Shown one piece after another: positions 11,641 to 26,144 of a stretch of 64,000 bases of DNA (the first letter of the stretch is position 1; every line of letters begins with the position of its first letter). The stretch is from the NCBI GenBank assembly GCA_011799875.1, contig CM022298.1, positions 55,519,792-55,583,791 of the forward strand, given 5' to 3'. The stretch comes from Thinopyrum elongatum. Lineage: Eukaryota > Streptophyta > Magnoliopsida > Poales > Poaceae. The notes beneath the pieces are model-generated. The model saw only the letters and a list, made by a program, of their open reading frames with translations. It did no database searches and had not been told where the DNA came from. Position numbers and translations under genes: made by a program.

Positions 11641-14600
11641 TTGCTTGGCTTCATGTAATATGTTCTACATGTAAAAATTAACGTTGCATGGAGTTTTAAA
11701 AAAAAATACGTTGACATGGAGTAGTATTATTTTGGATTTTCCAATAGGGTTAAGTTTGTGTGCTTATGTACCTCGCATTAATAGTGGAATTGCAAAGAAC
11801 ACACATAGTATATAATAAATGAAAATGTGGACTGCTAAAGTAAATCTTTCAAAGTATTCAATATTTCATGTCCGCCAAATCAATTCGGATTTCCATATTA
11901 ATCAAAAAAATAGTTTGAAACCCTTCGCTTAATTTCTCACCACATATGTTTTTGTGCCCAGGGCAAGAAATGCTAATTTATTCCACGAATTTTTAAACCA
12001 CATATCGTTCAAATACTTTGCTTAAGTTATTGGCCACATTTGGTTTTTGCGCCACGGGCCATCTAGTACTATAAATTGAACACATAAGATGCGACTGGTT
12101 TTTGAAACAGTGTGATTTTTTTGGCACATGGGTCCACATGCATTGATTAGCAAAATAAATTAAAGATTATAGAAAAACTCAAGTATTTCTAAACTTTTTG
12201 GTAGCAACTGGTCTAGCGTTACCCATGTGTTAAAGTTTTACGGCAAAAAATGCACCATGTGAAAATCACAGGCAAAAAAGACAAAATTTGCAAGCAGGAA
12301 CATGGTGAACAGCAACTTTGATATTGTATCATTTTATTTAAATTTGGCCGAAATACACGTGCGGCAAATCTGCAGGTATGCACATCACCCAATGTGTGGG
12401 CCACCCCTGTTCATAAACGCCTTTAAATTTTTTGGAAACACATGCCACATTGTGGTAGTTTTGAGTGCTATATACTTGACGGAGAGAAATAGTGTTCTGC
12501 TGAGGTTGGGGTTATCGCTGTGGATTTGTTTACCATCGCTGCGGATCCTCCAGAAGAGCATGACGTGTTGAGATGGAGTTATGGTTGGTCAGCTTCAAGG
12601 TGGTTCCCTTCATCCTATGCGGTTTTGATGACGCGCCATCTCCTGCTAGTACGCTTCGATCACTAGAAGAACCCACACAACATAGTGCGAGGGTGGTATG
12701 CGCGTGTATTCAAATTAAGTGTCGGTAAACTTTGAAGATTTAGAGATTATACTCCAGGCTCCACTCACTTGTAGATCCTGGTCTCGGCCTTCTATTCGTC
12801 TCTAGTGCTAAGTTGAGAACCCTCTTCGCAACCAACAAGGAACAGGGGTGGGACTTTTTTTTGCGAGGGAATGGGTGGGGACTGGTTGGCAGCGAAGGAA
12901 GAGCCAATGCCAAATTGCCGGCAATGGGGGACCGATGATCAGAATTTGGGAGAGGGGGAGAAAGGTTGTTGGCAAATGCGGGTTGGAACTTTGTTAGACG
13001 AGTCTGCAGAAGGGTTGTGGGTTCCACTAATTCACAAATTATTGTTACAACTCCTTGTTTTTTTAAATACACAGTCTTAAAACTTTGACACGTATATTTG
13101 AAAACAGTTCAACGACAGCTACAAAACTATGATATAATAAAAATGATAATAATATAATAATAATAATAATAATTAAGATAAATTATAAAACTGTATTGAA
13201 CAAAGCGTTGAAACTGCTTCTAGAAAATGCAAGACAAGTTCCAAAAACACGTTGACACTTTCGAGATCTGCTGAACATATTGTTCAAGATGCATGCACAT
13301 GGTCTAAATAAGCAGGTTGAACATTTTTTGAACCACACAAGTTTAATTTTTAAATGCATGGTGAACAATTTCAAAAACACGTTGACACGCGAAAAAAATT
13401 TCCGAAGAGAAGAGAACATGCGTGACTTGTTTGAAAGCAACTAAACTTTACGTAATAAGATATTTTTTTGAGGGGTTTATCCTAACAGGAAGGGCGAGTG
13501 AGAGGAGCTTCACGAGCGAGAGTTATAGGCCTCGGGCCATCCACGCGCCTGGCCGGCCGTTCCGAGCATGCCTTCTACGGGAGCGTCGCTTCGTCCACAC
13601 TTCCAATTCATCCTGGCGGGATCTCAACTTCAGTAAAAAACTCCCTCTGTTTTGAGGGTGCTGAGTTTCCACGATTGGAATTGGAGTCATCCATTTGGAC
13701 TCGGTTGTAGCCAGGCTCTCCGTGGATTGAATAACTGCTATGTCTCCCTAGGAATTGAAATGGCTGGGACGTTGATTCAGGGCAGGATTTCGTGGTGGGT
13801 CTCTCTCGTAGGAAGGTGGGGAGGAGACATACTCCGAAATGGCTGGAGTGGGTAGTGATTTCAACTGGTCTCTTCTGGTAAGGTGTGATGAGGAGTTGTG
13901 GGGAGAGGTAGTGACCTGGCGTGCCGCGGCGGGGAGCTTGCGTTGTTGCCGTTCGAGGACTCCGCCAGCGGCTTGTCGACTTGCTTGGGAGGGTTCCCCC
14001 GATTCGTTACGTGCGGGCAATGTTCCATTCTGCCTCCTTCCTCCTGCCTATGTCGCCTCGGAGCCAGCGTTTATTTACCCCTCAAATTTTCGATACTATG
14101 GGGCTAAGCCCTTATTTGGGATGAAATTGTGGTATATTTGTCTTATGGTAGTGAGGGACAAAAAGCTGGCCTTGATGTGCACACCTATTTGGTAGATAAA
14201 CACCAGTCAGATAATAATAGGATTTAAATCATTGCTCTATTGTATGTGAATGTGCAAAAGGGATCCTCATTTGACCGGATCAAATACAAAGGTCAGCTTT
14301 CCCTTCCACCTTTGTAGCAATTAGATGCTATCAGATCATCCTTTGTAGGGCTTAATATTGTCCATGGTTATTACATTGCACCGTGCGGCTTTCTAACTTT
14401 GATTGTTTCATATTTCAGCTGCGCCAACGTCAAGTCAACATATGCTGCGAATGTGTGCTTCAGAGGGGGTTGGTGGCCTGAAGAAATTTGAGGTAACTAT
14501 TCTTTTTTTTATGTATGGAACTTTGGTGAAGATCCTTTACTATGTGCATGTGTAATTTTTTGTGCGCTTGTTTCTCAGTGCAAGCGCAACTCGGATGGGA

Positions 14601-14771
14601 ACAAATAAGTCATGTGGTGGGTTATGGAGGGAAAAGGGCGTGCGGTAGCACTCTCTATTACATGTTTTATTCTCTGCTAGTTAATTTGTACCGGTATCAT
14701 CTTTGTCTAACCTACAATGATCTAGTATTTGTAAGGGACATGCCACTGCCTTGAGTTTTAGGGGGGGGCAG
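11641..14771. other. Non-coding, AT-rich interval with gene-like islands, segment A
   Basis: The interval matches 48,830-51,990. It is mostly AT-rich with an (AAT)n tract at about 13,135-13,175. A weak coding-like stretch at 12,470-12,690 corresponds to 49,665-49,888, and a GC-richer block at 13,500-14,100 corresponds to 50,700-51,310. I cannot support a gene in this copy. Confidence 0.5.
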
Positions 14772-16194
14772 ACAGATACACCGATGAAATGTGGTACCAA
14801 AGACCGGGAGGAGATAAAACGCATGAAGGCAGAGTACGAAGGAGCACATGAGGACTTGCCGCAAGCGATGGATGCGCTTTTTGAACTTAGAGGGTATCAA
14901 ATGCCATCGCTCGCACTGTCAATTACGAGCAATTTACGTCTATGAATTTACCTGAGACGCCGTATATATGCCTGCGATGAGATTCGGTCAATCGATGGAC
15001 TGTGGAAAGTCGTGTATGTGTCAGTATATCACTTGAGCCCAGTCCCTTAGGGCAGCCAACCCAACTAAAATTGCTAACGTCGACGTCAGCCAACCCAAAG
15101 CCATGTACAGACAATAAGCCATATAGGCTCCAGAATCACCTTCAGTCCCTCCCACCCCCAGAGTTTCAGATAAAGAATTACGATTTTTTATTTTATTTTG
15201 GGAGCACATGATTTTTTTTGGTCTGTCCGGCTCCTCCTATGTCACTTGCCCATGAAACTTTGCCACGGCCAATAAAACTTGTTCACACCTTCGATGTATA
15301 AATTTTTATTTGCATGGTATTTCTTACTTCAACGCGGATCAGATGTGCTCTGTCAGCTATTGATGTTCCGTTATTTAGAAGTTTTCCCAAACAAACTTTG
15401 TGACCAGGAAAAGGCATACCACAAGATTTTTGGAACGACCATATTGAAATGGAAGATCTTCATTTTCTTTACCACAGTTCATATGCCAAGTTTACAAAAG
15501 TTATTTTAAAAAAACATAATTTTTGATGCATCGAGTTTTCAAAAGGTAAAGTACCCAGGTTAACACTTAGCACGAGTGGTGAGCTATATCAAAACAGCAA
15601 TGGAAAAACTATTCATGCTTGAAAATCCCTAAAAAAATGAAGAACCCAACCATCTACATTTGTGTTCCAACGTGGTAAAAGTACCGCGAAGAGGAGAGGT
15701 AGAGGGAGTGGTGTGGAGGACCAGTATCTTCAGGTGTGTTGGCTTGCGGATCTGTGGAGGCCGGCCTGTGAAGCCTCAGTCAGACTGCCAGGTAGCTAAC
15801 CATGGTTGCCTCCCCAACTAGTCCGTCGCCCACTACTGAGACAGCCTCCTAACCCGGCCCTGCAACCGACTTTGTAATCTCCCAACTTGTTCAACCTTGT
15901 CAATTAGCAGCTGGTAACAATCTCTCCATATCCTTCCATCGAAAGCAACAGGTTGTCATGTCATGTAGGGGGGTCACTCAGTAAACGAGGTTTTGTCAAA
16001 TTTGATGCCTAATTGAGTCTTACCCATCACGGACGTCCTGATCAGTCTAACATGTGAATTCCTGTTGGCAGTGTGAGCGATGAGAGAGAACTGGCAAGGC
16101 TAAAGAACTGAACAGGATTGAGCGAGTATGCAAGTTTCCAATGACCTGATTTTAATCCCGGGTGATAGTCGTGGGGATCCTTATAATGCTGTAG
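14772..16194 (+). pseudogene. Unidentified coiled-coil/membrane gene fragment, segment A copy
   Basis: This is the counterpart of 51,991-53,286. The first exon-like block (REEIKRMKAEY) and the last (VIVVGIL) are recognisable but carry extra bases. The interval between them contains a 131-base stretch (15,923-16,053) that differs from the 44 bases at the same place in segment B; this is the clearest non-noise difference between the two segments. Confidence 0.45.
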
Positions 16195-16249
16195 GAGTCC
16201 CGCATCAGCTCAGATTTTTAGTGGTTTATTAAGGCGATCCTTGATATGT

Positions 16250-19200
16250 TCTGTAGCGGCCGCATCACCTATCTGGCTAGTACTAGTGTGAGTCTCTGTA
16301 TGATTCAGATCAAGTAATCTGAAGAATGAACAGATTTCTCGTTCCAATCCCAAAGCTACCGTGGTGGCAAAAGTGAGAAAGAGAAAGAAAAACCAAAGGA
16401 AAATGTATGTTGGAGGAACAAAAAGATGAGTTGCCCAGCAGGAAAAGCCTGCCACAGATCCCCCACTCCCATGCACTCTCGATCCTCGCTAGGCCTTGCC
16501 TGGCGGCATCTTATGCCAGCTATGTTGGCTTCCCGGTTTACATGCACGAGAGAACGAAGGAATCAAAACCGGAGCTCACTTCCTGGACCTCATAACAATG
16601 GAAGCAATATCCGCCCCTCGAATTTGCAACATATGATCATCCGACAAACCTCCTGCGCAACACTCTCCCGATGATAATCTGTGGAGCCAAAAATCATGGG
16701 CTAAACGGATCCATACCGGATCGCCCAAAGGCTTCCATGAACCTTGCATTGTGTGCGTACCGGGTACCATATAGCCTGAGACGGATTAACTCACCATTGT
16801 GGTTTCGAATCACCACTCCCGTGCCTCCGGGAGCCAAGTTTCCGAATAGCTGGCATCAACATTCACCTGATAAAGGTTTCCTCTGGCGGTTACAAGCCTC
16901 GTTATGCTCTCTCGGCATTCGGTGCTCTTCCCTAATTCGATGTACCAGATCATGATAGTATCATTCCCCATTTGACAGAAGCCTGAAAGAATGACATCGT
17001 CCACCATGTCTCCGAAGGTTCCGTTCGTCCCGACCTCCAGCACCCAACTAAGATAATGGCCGCAAGTGGATTCTGAAACTTCCTTGTTGGACATATCAAT
17101 AGGCCCAAAGAATATTGATGACGAACAGGAATTCTAACCGGAAGGAAACGCTTTCAGTCCCGACCAAAAAACCTGGCCATGTACAAGAGAAATGGGCATG
17201 TGGTATTGTTTCCTCCACTCCCACAGTCCTCACAAAATGATACCTCATCAATATGGAAGCTTCTGCAAGAACCGAACGACATGGGCTACAAATTTGTGAA
17301 TAACCCTCCACCAGAAAAATTACAAACTTTAGGTGGGCACTGGGATTTCCAAACTTCTGCCAATGACTAATAGGAGCAGTTATGGAGGTGGATGACTCTC
17401 ATTTTGTCTCTTCAACTGTATACTAGAAGCTTGTATGCAGATCCGAACATAGAAAATTCCAATTTATCAGGCTTCGAGTCCAAAATGTCCTCCGACATAG
17501 GTCCCACAGGAACTCTACATCTTGCTTCTGTATCAGGTGGCAAAAGTTTAGCCGCAATTTTCACTCTATTCCCAATCACAGTCTCCTGATCAATGAGCTC
17601 TTCCCACCAGAGTTGACAGTAAGCTTTGTGGCAATCTGACTAAAGCCTTGAGAGGTATAATTATCCAGAATCCATGGGGTCGCTTCAGAATTAACGGTTG
17701 ATCCATCTCCAATGCGTTTAATTAATCCACACCATAGAGCATCTTAGCCATGCAGAATGGCTCGCATGTTTGGGAGGCGTTCCTCTTCCGTCGAGCAGAT
17801 ATTAAAAGCACAATCATGAAAATACCGTTGCTTTTAATACTCGAGCACACACAACGATTACGGTTTTGTTATCAAGATGCCACCTTGGTTGGCAAGCAAA
17901 GCTTGGTAAAAAGCTGGGAAGGAAAATCCCTAAAGCCCTGCCCTTCTCATTTTGGATTCGCTATTATCCCCATTCCTCCGGTGCATTCTCATTTTTGTTT
18001 TCATCACCTCCCCAGCGAAAACGAGCAATAACATTAGTAAGCTTTTTGGAGTAAATGGCACACTGACGGTTTAGAACTTGCGTCGGGTGCAATTAAGTCA
18101 CAATACTTGACAAACCGGAAAGGAAAAACCCGTCACAGAACTTGCGTTTTGCGGGTGCCATTTATTAAGTCATAGTAGAGGTGAGTGCTGAACCGGGTAG
18201 GACGCCCAGTTTCCCTGTTTTGCGGTCATGAGCCAGCGACGTGAACTACGGGGATTGTATTTACAGAAAAGTCCATACTGATTTTAGTTGGAGGGCCGTC
18301 GTATTGCCAAAACCACAGATGATGATGATCACCGAGCAGCATGGCCGGTTAGGAGATGATGGAGGTTGCCAGCACCGCCGTGGCTAGCAGGAGGCACCCT
18401 TCCTATTTTCCCCACGCGTCACGAGTTACCGAGGGCGCACCGCATGTCACTGCGCCCGTTGTCAGTCGCTTTGCTTGAACACAGCCGCACGTCCAGCTCT
18501 ACTGCAGCTACGAACAGTTGCCCGCTACCCTGCAGCTACGCGTGTTGACTCTGCCATGCTGCCCAAGCCTCCAGCAACCGAGCTCTGGGCACCGCTTGCC
18601 AAGGGACGCACGCGAGCTCGGCCACCGATCTCCCGCACCGCCCTGAGCAAGCCAAGCGCCCAGCTCCCGCCTCGGTCCTGTCACGGTTGCTGTGAGCCCT
18701 CCCATCCCCGCTGCGGTGGCTTGGTACTCGTCGCTGCTGAGTAGGTGCTGAGTGCCGCCACAACCAGTAGCGGCTAGCACCAATCGTCCTACCTTCCGGC
18801 TCGCGTACGGTCGCGCCGAGAAAAGGCTGCTCACATGCGGCTCACATCGAGAAACCAGGTACGCGAGGACAGGCGCTGCTGTGTCCAGACAACAGCATGC
18901 CCTCACCAGGTGTCTCGAATGCACCATCACGGCATGGCAAGGTGGGGGTGGCAGAGTCCCGACGCGAGCCTCTCGATTCCTGGCACCTTCTTAGCCTTAG
19001 CGTGCCACGGATGGCGCAAGCGGTGGCACACAGGAGTAAAGCCGCACAGCAGCAGTCCTTCCAAGGAGATCATGAACTCGAGGCAAGCATATTCAATTTG
19101 TATTAGCTGCCAGCCACTACGACATCGATGATGCTACCATTTGCCAAGTTTGCAACTTACATATTCCATACAGAAACTGGTGGTTAGAGGCTTCAGAATT

Positions 19201-22200
19201 TTATGAGCACCTTGTGTGTGGTCCACTCCGGCGCAATCACACCTTCTTCCGCGCACTCGCCAACCCACGAGGAGCACGTCTGCTTGGACGAGGAGAGGCT
19301 CTCGAAGAAGCACGTCGATTCTCTGATGGGGTTAACACCCCGTCGGCACCACCACGTACTCCGACACATCCTTGCGGCTCTTGTCGCCCGGACAGCTGCA
19401 ATGTCAGTCCAGCTCCGCCTGTTCGTCGTGCAGCTATCACCGCCAGCACGAGGATAACCTCTCGCTCGTCGCCATCTCCCCAGTACCACCAGAGCCTTGG
19501 TGTGCCCCACCTGCGCCCGCCAGCCATGGTCGCCACGCTCTATGGCAGCACGCGTGTCCTCTCCATCGTCCCCTACGAGGCCGTCTACACCTCTCACGCC
19601 TAAGTCGGACGCATCCCATCCGCACCTGCCGCCGCCTGCCCTCCACCTCCAAAGCCGCCGATGCTGACCCAACCATACACGCGTCCTCATCGACCACCAC
19701 AAAAAACCCAACACCCGGGCAGGACGCATGCGGCTCAGACAAGACGAGGTCGGCTGGCCCGCCCGCACCCGCCACTTGCCATCTGCATCTCTGCTCTGGG
19801 ACTCCGTCGTCGAGGATTCAACCATATAGGCGATGGCTGACTTGCCATCGACGCGTAGACGCGCCAGGCAGTGCCGCTTGTCTCCTCTCCCAATCGGCAA
19901 GAACACGAACAGTACAAAGAACAAAGGAGAGGGGGCTATTGCAACATTAGCTGAGGATCCAGGGTCTTTGTGCAAGAAAACGATGCAGCCCAGAGCCGCA
20001 CGTGCGCTGAGCGGTGACCCCAAAACAAGGAAAAACCGGGCAGTCCAGACCGGTTTCAGCTCGCCTTGTGACTTTAAATGGCACCCGCCAACGCAGTTTG
20101 TGACGGGTTTTTCCGTGTTGCAAGTAGGTGGTGACTTAAGTGCACCGCCCCAGAGCAAGAGTTCATAAGAAGAAAGATCTTGTGCATTTACTCAGCTTTT
20201 CGCAGAACTTCCTGGGACGAATAGACTTGATTAGGGTCTCCCTACCGGCGCTGCTAAGCATACGAGGATTCCCTCCATTCGGAAGCTTCGTAACTTGCCA
20301 TAATAGCTGGAATTCAGCATCGCGTTAGGATCTCCCCAAGCCCCAGGTAGGAAGCCCGAGGTAACTTCTCAACAAGGGCTGTGAAACGATCCGGACATTG
20401 TGTGTACGTCAGTCTTCATCTTCATCTGTACAATTGCTACTTATGAAAAAATAGGGCCGATTTGCCTCGTTTACCAATTCGTCCCGAGCCAGCCTGTATT
20501 AACTCCAGATACCCTTGACAAGCCTTTGTGCACCTCATGCGAACAGCCTGGTGAAAAGAGAATACAAATTGTCAGAAAAAAGGAGGGGACAGCATGTTCA
20601 TGGATACCAAAACCCTATGCCTCGAGGCCAAGTGAGGAGTTCTTTGAACTTTAGCATAATGTTGAACCCATTCGCACACAAAAGAAAAAGATACAGTGAT
20701 TATGGATCGCCCTGGCGAATACCATGGTGGCTTAAACTGTCGGAGAAAAACCCATTCACCCCATATCGAAAAGAGACTGTTTCCACACGTCATGATCCTA
20801 TCCACCAAGCATCCCAAACCCAACTGTCATCAAGCTCTTAGATAGGCCCACTTCAACATGGTCATAGGCTTTGCATATCAATTTGATGGGACATGCTCCG
20901 GATTTTCCTCTTCTTCATTTTGAGATAGTGTAATCATTCATAAGCAGTGAGGGACGTTGTCGTGATGATTTAACCGACCAGGCACAAACGCGCTTGTTTC
21001 CTCCGATATAATCTCTCAAGGATAGGTCTAAGACGGAGGAGCGCAAAGGACTTTGATGCAATCTTATACACCACATTACAAAAGTGTAGTGGTCAAAAAA
21101 GGTGTAAGATCTCGAGGGGCCTTTCTATTTGGAATAATACCAAACACGTGCTATACCAATTCAGGCATCTCACCCCCCATTCAAGAACCTACTGATAGCG
21201 TTGCACACCACTCCATTAATAAGCTCCAAGGTTTTATTTAAACAACAGCCGTGAAACATCCGGACCAGGAAGAATTTATCGGGATGCATCATAAATAGGG
21301 CTTGTTCACTCCCATATCCGTCACCGGCGCACACGAACTAGCCTTCATCCATCTGTGATCTTCCTTGGTACCCAAGCCGTTACACTCCGGTGGTGTCACA
21401 TCCTGAGCTGTAATAGGTTCCGTAAAAAATTAATGGCCATATTTTCCATACCGGTATGAGATGTCTCAAAGACCCATCTCTCTCCTCAAAGCATTGATCT
21501 TATTAGTCCAGGTAACGTTCGTTGGCCTTTTGATTGAAAAACGACAGTGGTGCGGTCTCCCTCCAGCAGCCACGTAATTCTTGTTCTTTGCTTGCCATTG
21601 CCTCTCCCTAGAACAGCAGCTCAGGAACATTCAGCGCACAGATTTTTTCTGATGGAGAAGGGCCTATCCAAATGACAGTGACTGATACTGATATGTCCAA
21701 ACCTTGCTCTCATATCTTTGAGATGGCCTATTAACTCAAACTGTACTCCTCCCGACTCCAAGTTTCCAGCGGTGCCTATTGTCCTTCAAGGGAAGCATGA
21801 ACTCCAGCCAATGTGCTTCACCAGCGAGCCATCATTCATTAACAATCTGCTCATAACGATCATGTCGTGCCCAAGCATTTCGTACCGAAATGGTCTTGTT
21901 GGCCCGCTCCCTCAACCATGCCGAATCTCTGCATAGTACTAAAAGAGCACAATGATCAGATCCGGTTTGCTGAACATGTTTTGACTGAAGTGTTATCAAA
22001 ACAATTCCTGAAACGATCATCAGCTAGTGCCTATCCAACGCCAGTTGATATTTTGTTTTCTTGCTTGCCTGTTATCCCATGTGTAAGGCAATCCTGAATA
22101 ACCCAAATCTTCAAAATAAATTCATTCCACCGGCATCCCGAAAACCTTCCATCTGCCACTCCTCCCGTTTAGGACTCCAAACTGATTCCCCTACTCTAAG

Positions 22201-24345
22201 AATCCGTTAAAATCACCTGCCACAATTCCATGGATTCTAATACTCCCATCGTTAGATATTGCATCAATTCCCAAAACACCGTTTCCTCCTCGATTAAGGG
22301 GTTCACCATAAAAGCCCGTGAAACGCCTTGTCTTTTCCCCCAGTCCCATAACCACATCACAATCAATGTGATTTTTGCTGAAAGACTTTGAGAGAAACAA
22401 CCCTGAGTCAGAGTGCACAAAAGAGATCAAACCTCCACTCCACTTAAAACCTCAGACTAACTCCAAAAGGCATTATAAGCCAAACTTAAAACGCAGATCC
22501 TCAGCTCTCTTGTAGTAAGCTGGTCTCCGAGAGAAAGACCAAAGCTGGGCGATGGAGCTTTATCAAGATTTACTGATCTCTTGAACTGTCTCGGGCCGCC
22601 CACAGCCCCGACAGTTAAAACAAAGAGATTCATTGGAGCACCGTCGAGCTCCACGAGAAGCTGGCAGCATGGCGCACGAGCAGGAGGGCAGGACAAGAAG
22701 AAATACGTCGACCTTGTCTTCCTCGACACTCTGACGACACGAGTGAGCGCCACCGCCGCGCCGCACCCGGAGAGTCGGTGGGTGGCTCATATTTTGCTAG
22801 TTAGGGTACGGCGGTGTGGAATGGGTCGTAAAAGTAGTGATAAATCGATCTATGTAAATGATCAAATATGAATGTGATGTGGTATTCAAATTTCGCCCGC
22901 GAATGATTTGTTTTGAAATTACGGTTCCAAATTGACTGTGTCTGTTCAGCCGAGCAGAAATGGCCCTCAAACCCCTGCTTCTCGGCACTTATAGGCGTTT
23001 ACCAATTCGCGAGTATAAAGAATCTGCTAGAGTTGCTACTTACTAAAAGCCAAACTTAAACGCAGATCCTGAGCTCTATTGTCAGTAAACTTGGTCTCCG
23101 AGAGAGAGAAAGACCAACGCTGGGCAATGTGGCTTTATCAAGCTACTGATCTCTTGGAAACTGTCTCGGCGCACCACAGCCCGACAGTTCAAAAAAAAGA
23201 GATTCATTGGATCACGGCGGCGCTCGATTCGAACGAGCCCGCGGATAGTGAAAGATCTGAGGTTGAAGTCATCGTACCTCCTTCGAATCGTTCACTGATA
23301 CTGCTACTGGAATCTGAGTAATCCTTCTAGTCCTATTACATTGAGCCTCGAATCAATGACCATGTTATCATCTCTCCGCATTATTTCTGATTGATGGTCT
23401 GAGTCCTCGGATTCTCCAATAGTTACCTCAGATGAAACCCCCCGATTTGGCAATGATCAGGGTTCTGATGCCAGAGGGTCCATTCCTGTGGTATGGACGG
23501 CCCTTATCCTCCCCTGCTAACCACACCTCCAAGGCTAGTGCCACCCACCATAACAGCAGACAAGGGGTCCGGTGTGGTAAGTCAAACCCTAGCAATAAAA
23601 CATTGAGGTTTCCACAATATGATCTCCCCCCAACATCTGCATTATAAACAGAGATGGGCGAGTTCATGTTGGACCATGTTCCCCTCAAAGAAAATGCACT
23701 GAATGTTACTAAGGACAAACGGCCACTTCAATGTTCGGAACCGTACTGTTCATTCAGATTCAGAGAGGCGCCATACGCCATGGGATTACCGGTTTGTCCA
23801 GCACAGATGAGAAAAGGATCATGAGATCCCCGTAGATGGTTTGCTGACGAACGTAGTCCTCCTCGACCTCATCCACATCCTCCATGGATTCACCGGAACG
23901 GCCTGGGGTGAGTCTTGGAGATTAGATTGCAAGGTCTCACATCCAAACTGAAAATTATGCTCTCCAAAACATTATGGCCAAGGAATTCGCAGCCCTTCTC
24001 TCAGCCGCCCCAAACAACAACTCTGGGGGATCCTTCGATCTATTTGAAGAAGCTGCCATTCGCTGGCGTTTTCTGAAGTGATCCAATCGAATAGGCACGG
24101 GCACCGTGCTCATCCGCAAAACCGGCGAGGCGCGAAGGGCCTCGATGTACGCGCCGATCCATCGATAATCTTCTGTCGCGGGTACAGACCCCAGGAGAAT
24201 CGCCAAAGCTTTGGTGGAAGAGAGAAAGAGACAAGAGATTAAGGAAGCCCGAGAAAGCTAGAGAAGGCGAGCTGGGAAGAACAAAGATGGACCGAGAGGA
24301 TTGAAGGAAGGGAGAGCACAAGCAATCAGGGGGAAGGAAAAGGGC
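16250..24345 (-). mobile_element. LINE (non-LTR retrotransposon), segment A copy, split by a Mutator-like element
   Basis: Read on the minus strand from right to left: ORF1-like region about 23,230-24,345, a duplicated endonuclease start at about 23,040-23,215, the endonuclease domain about 21,650-22,665, reverse transcriptase about 20,200-21,600, then (after the Mutator-like insertion) the zinc-binding region about 16,990-18,030 and the RNase H region about 16,360-16,960. The order and strand equal those of the LINE at 53,300-61,340, but all frames are broken by indels. A 5' end near 24,345 leaves only about 45 bases to the U6-like promoter. Confidence 0.85.
18049..20193. mobile_element. Mutator-like element (MULE), segment A copy
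   Basis: It starts GAGTAAATGGCAC and ends GTGCATTTACTC. Its termini extend inward with the ACTTGCG.TGCGGGTGCA repeats described for the cleaner copy at 55,117-57,209. It is flanked by AGCTTTTTG (18,040-18,048) and AGCTTTTCG (20,194-20,202), an 8/9 match typical of a 9-bp MULE target duplication. No transposase is seen. An antisense frame of 321 codons (19,193-20,158) is not preserved in segment B. Confidence 0.85.
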
Positions 24346-24390
24346 ATATCGCCAGTCTCGGCAAGTCGCCACGCAAACGTGGTTCGTTTA

Positions 24391-24529
24391 GCCCCACATC
24401 GGATAGCGAGGTTAAAGGACCAGGCCTTATAAGCCCGCTCTGCGGCCCAGACTTATCCTTGGAACACCGGTATCTTGGAATTAAAAGAACAATAGGCATT
24501 GCATATGGATGACACTGCCAACATTTTTT
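24391..24529 (+). ncRNA. U6 snRNA-like unit with USE and TATA, segment A copy
   Basis: GCCCCACATCG (24,391-24,401) matches the plant snRNA upstream sequence element RTCCCACATCG with one change. TTATAA follows at 24,427-24,432 after 25 bases, the spacing typical of RNA polymerase III snRNA genes in plants. From 24,455 the sequence resembles the start of U6 (TCC-TTGG, CCGGTAT, TTGGAA) and ends in a run of six T (24,524-24,529). It is less well preserved than the copy at 61,381-61,520. Confidence 0.6.
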
Positions 24530-25076
24530 GTTTCTTTTACCCCTGTAAAATCCGTAGCAAATAAATCCCACGTTAACAACTTAAAAAAAAAATGTTTTTC
24601 CCGTTACCCCTCTGGAGTTCTACTGATTTTACATAAATCCGTAGGGAAAGAAAATCCTCGTTAAAAAACTGGAAAAAAAAAAATGTGTCCACGCCGCAAT
24701 TACTTCGCCACCGATAATGAAAAGGAAGAAGAAGACAAACAACCGCCACACATTCCCACGCCCATCTCCCCCCAAATCCTCCTTGCCCCCACTTTTTTTT
24801 TAACCCCTCACGAGTTCTACTGTTTTTACATATAATAAAGATCTCGTAGTTCTTATGTTTCATCTCCAAAACTTTTAAGATTCACGCGCCATCTGTTCAG
24901 CCCCTACGTTGTAATACTATTTTATTGAAAGGTCCTCATAATTCCATTTCCTCTTACAGTTACCAATTTTGGGATCGTAGGTAACTGACAATTTTTGTAC
25001 GCTTGAACTTGTAGGTTAACTGCCATTTTTACTCTTGAACCATGGCATTCTTGTGCCGTTGATACACCATGAAATA

Positions 25077-25340
25077 CTCCCTTCCGTTTCGTTTTCTTCG
25101 CGGTTTGGATTTGTCTGAAGTCAAACTTTGTAAAGTTAGACCAAATTTATATTAGAAAACTATCAACATCTAAATACCTTATAATATATATGAATTATAT
25201 TTGTGGAGGACACTAATGATTTATGTAGTGTGAAGGTTAATAATTTTTTGTATTATTATAAAATTGGTCAAATTTTTAAGAGTTTGACTTGTAGACAAAT
25301 CTAATATGCAGAGTAAAAAAAAAAAGAAAACGGAGGAGAG
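25077..25340. mobile_element. Stowaway MITE in array unit 1, segment A
   Basis: The ends are CTCCCTTCCGTTTCG and a degenerate CGGAGGAGAG, flanked by TA. The inner sequence matches the 254-bp MITE at 62,050-62,303 with many small indels. Confidence 0.7.
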
Positions 25341-26144
25341 TAGATACTAATCTTTTTTTTGGCGGGATGGGGATGGAAGCGATGCTGATGCATGATGCAA
25401 ACAGGCCATGTGTTTAACATGAGTTAGATATTAAAATCAGTTAGTATTTCTACGTGTATCATGAGGCCAATGACATAATCTATTATATCAATCATTGACT
25501 AAGTATATGAAAGAACGTGTTCTGTTACCCCTCACGAGTTCTACTGATTTAAAATAATCTGTGTAGCAAATAAAATCCTCGTTATTTTGTGTTTGAAAAA
25601 CTTTAAAAAAAAATGCGTTCACGTTACCCCTCACTGAGTTCTACTGATTTACATAAATCCATAGGAAAGAAAATATATACTGATTTTACTAAAATCCATA
25701 GGAGGAAAGAAAAATCCCTGTTAAAAACTAGAAAAAAAACAATGTGTTCCACGCTGCAATTACTCCGCCACCGCACATACCTCGCATGGAAATGAAAAGA
25801 AGAGAAGAAACAACCGCCACCCACCCCACCATCCCCACGCCATCTCCCCAACCTCCTAGGCCCCACCTTTTTTTTTACCCCTCACGAGTTCTACGATTTT
25901 ACATTAAATAAAAGTCTCGTAGTTCTTATTTTTATATCAAAAATTTTAGGATTTCACGTGCAATCTTTTCAGCCCCTCACGTATCCTACTATTTTATTGA
26001 AAGGTCCTCCAGAATTCCATTTCATCTACAGCTACCAACTTTGGGTCGTAGGTTAACTGCAATTTTTACTCTTGAACTTGTAGGTTAACTGCCAATTTTA
26101 CTCTGAACATGCCATTTCTTGTTGCCGTGTATACACATGAAATA

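Noticed and set aside
19193..20158. Antisense open frame of 321 codons in the MULE of segment A
   Set aside because: The matching part of segment B does not keep it open; it arises from GC-rich DNA plus indels.
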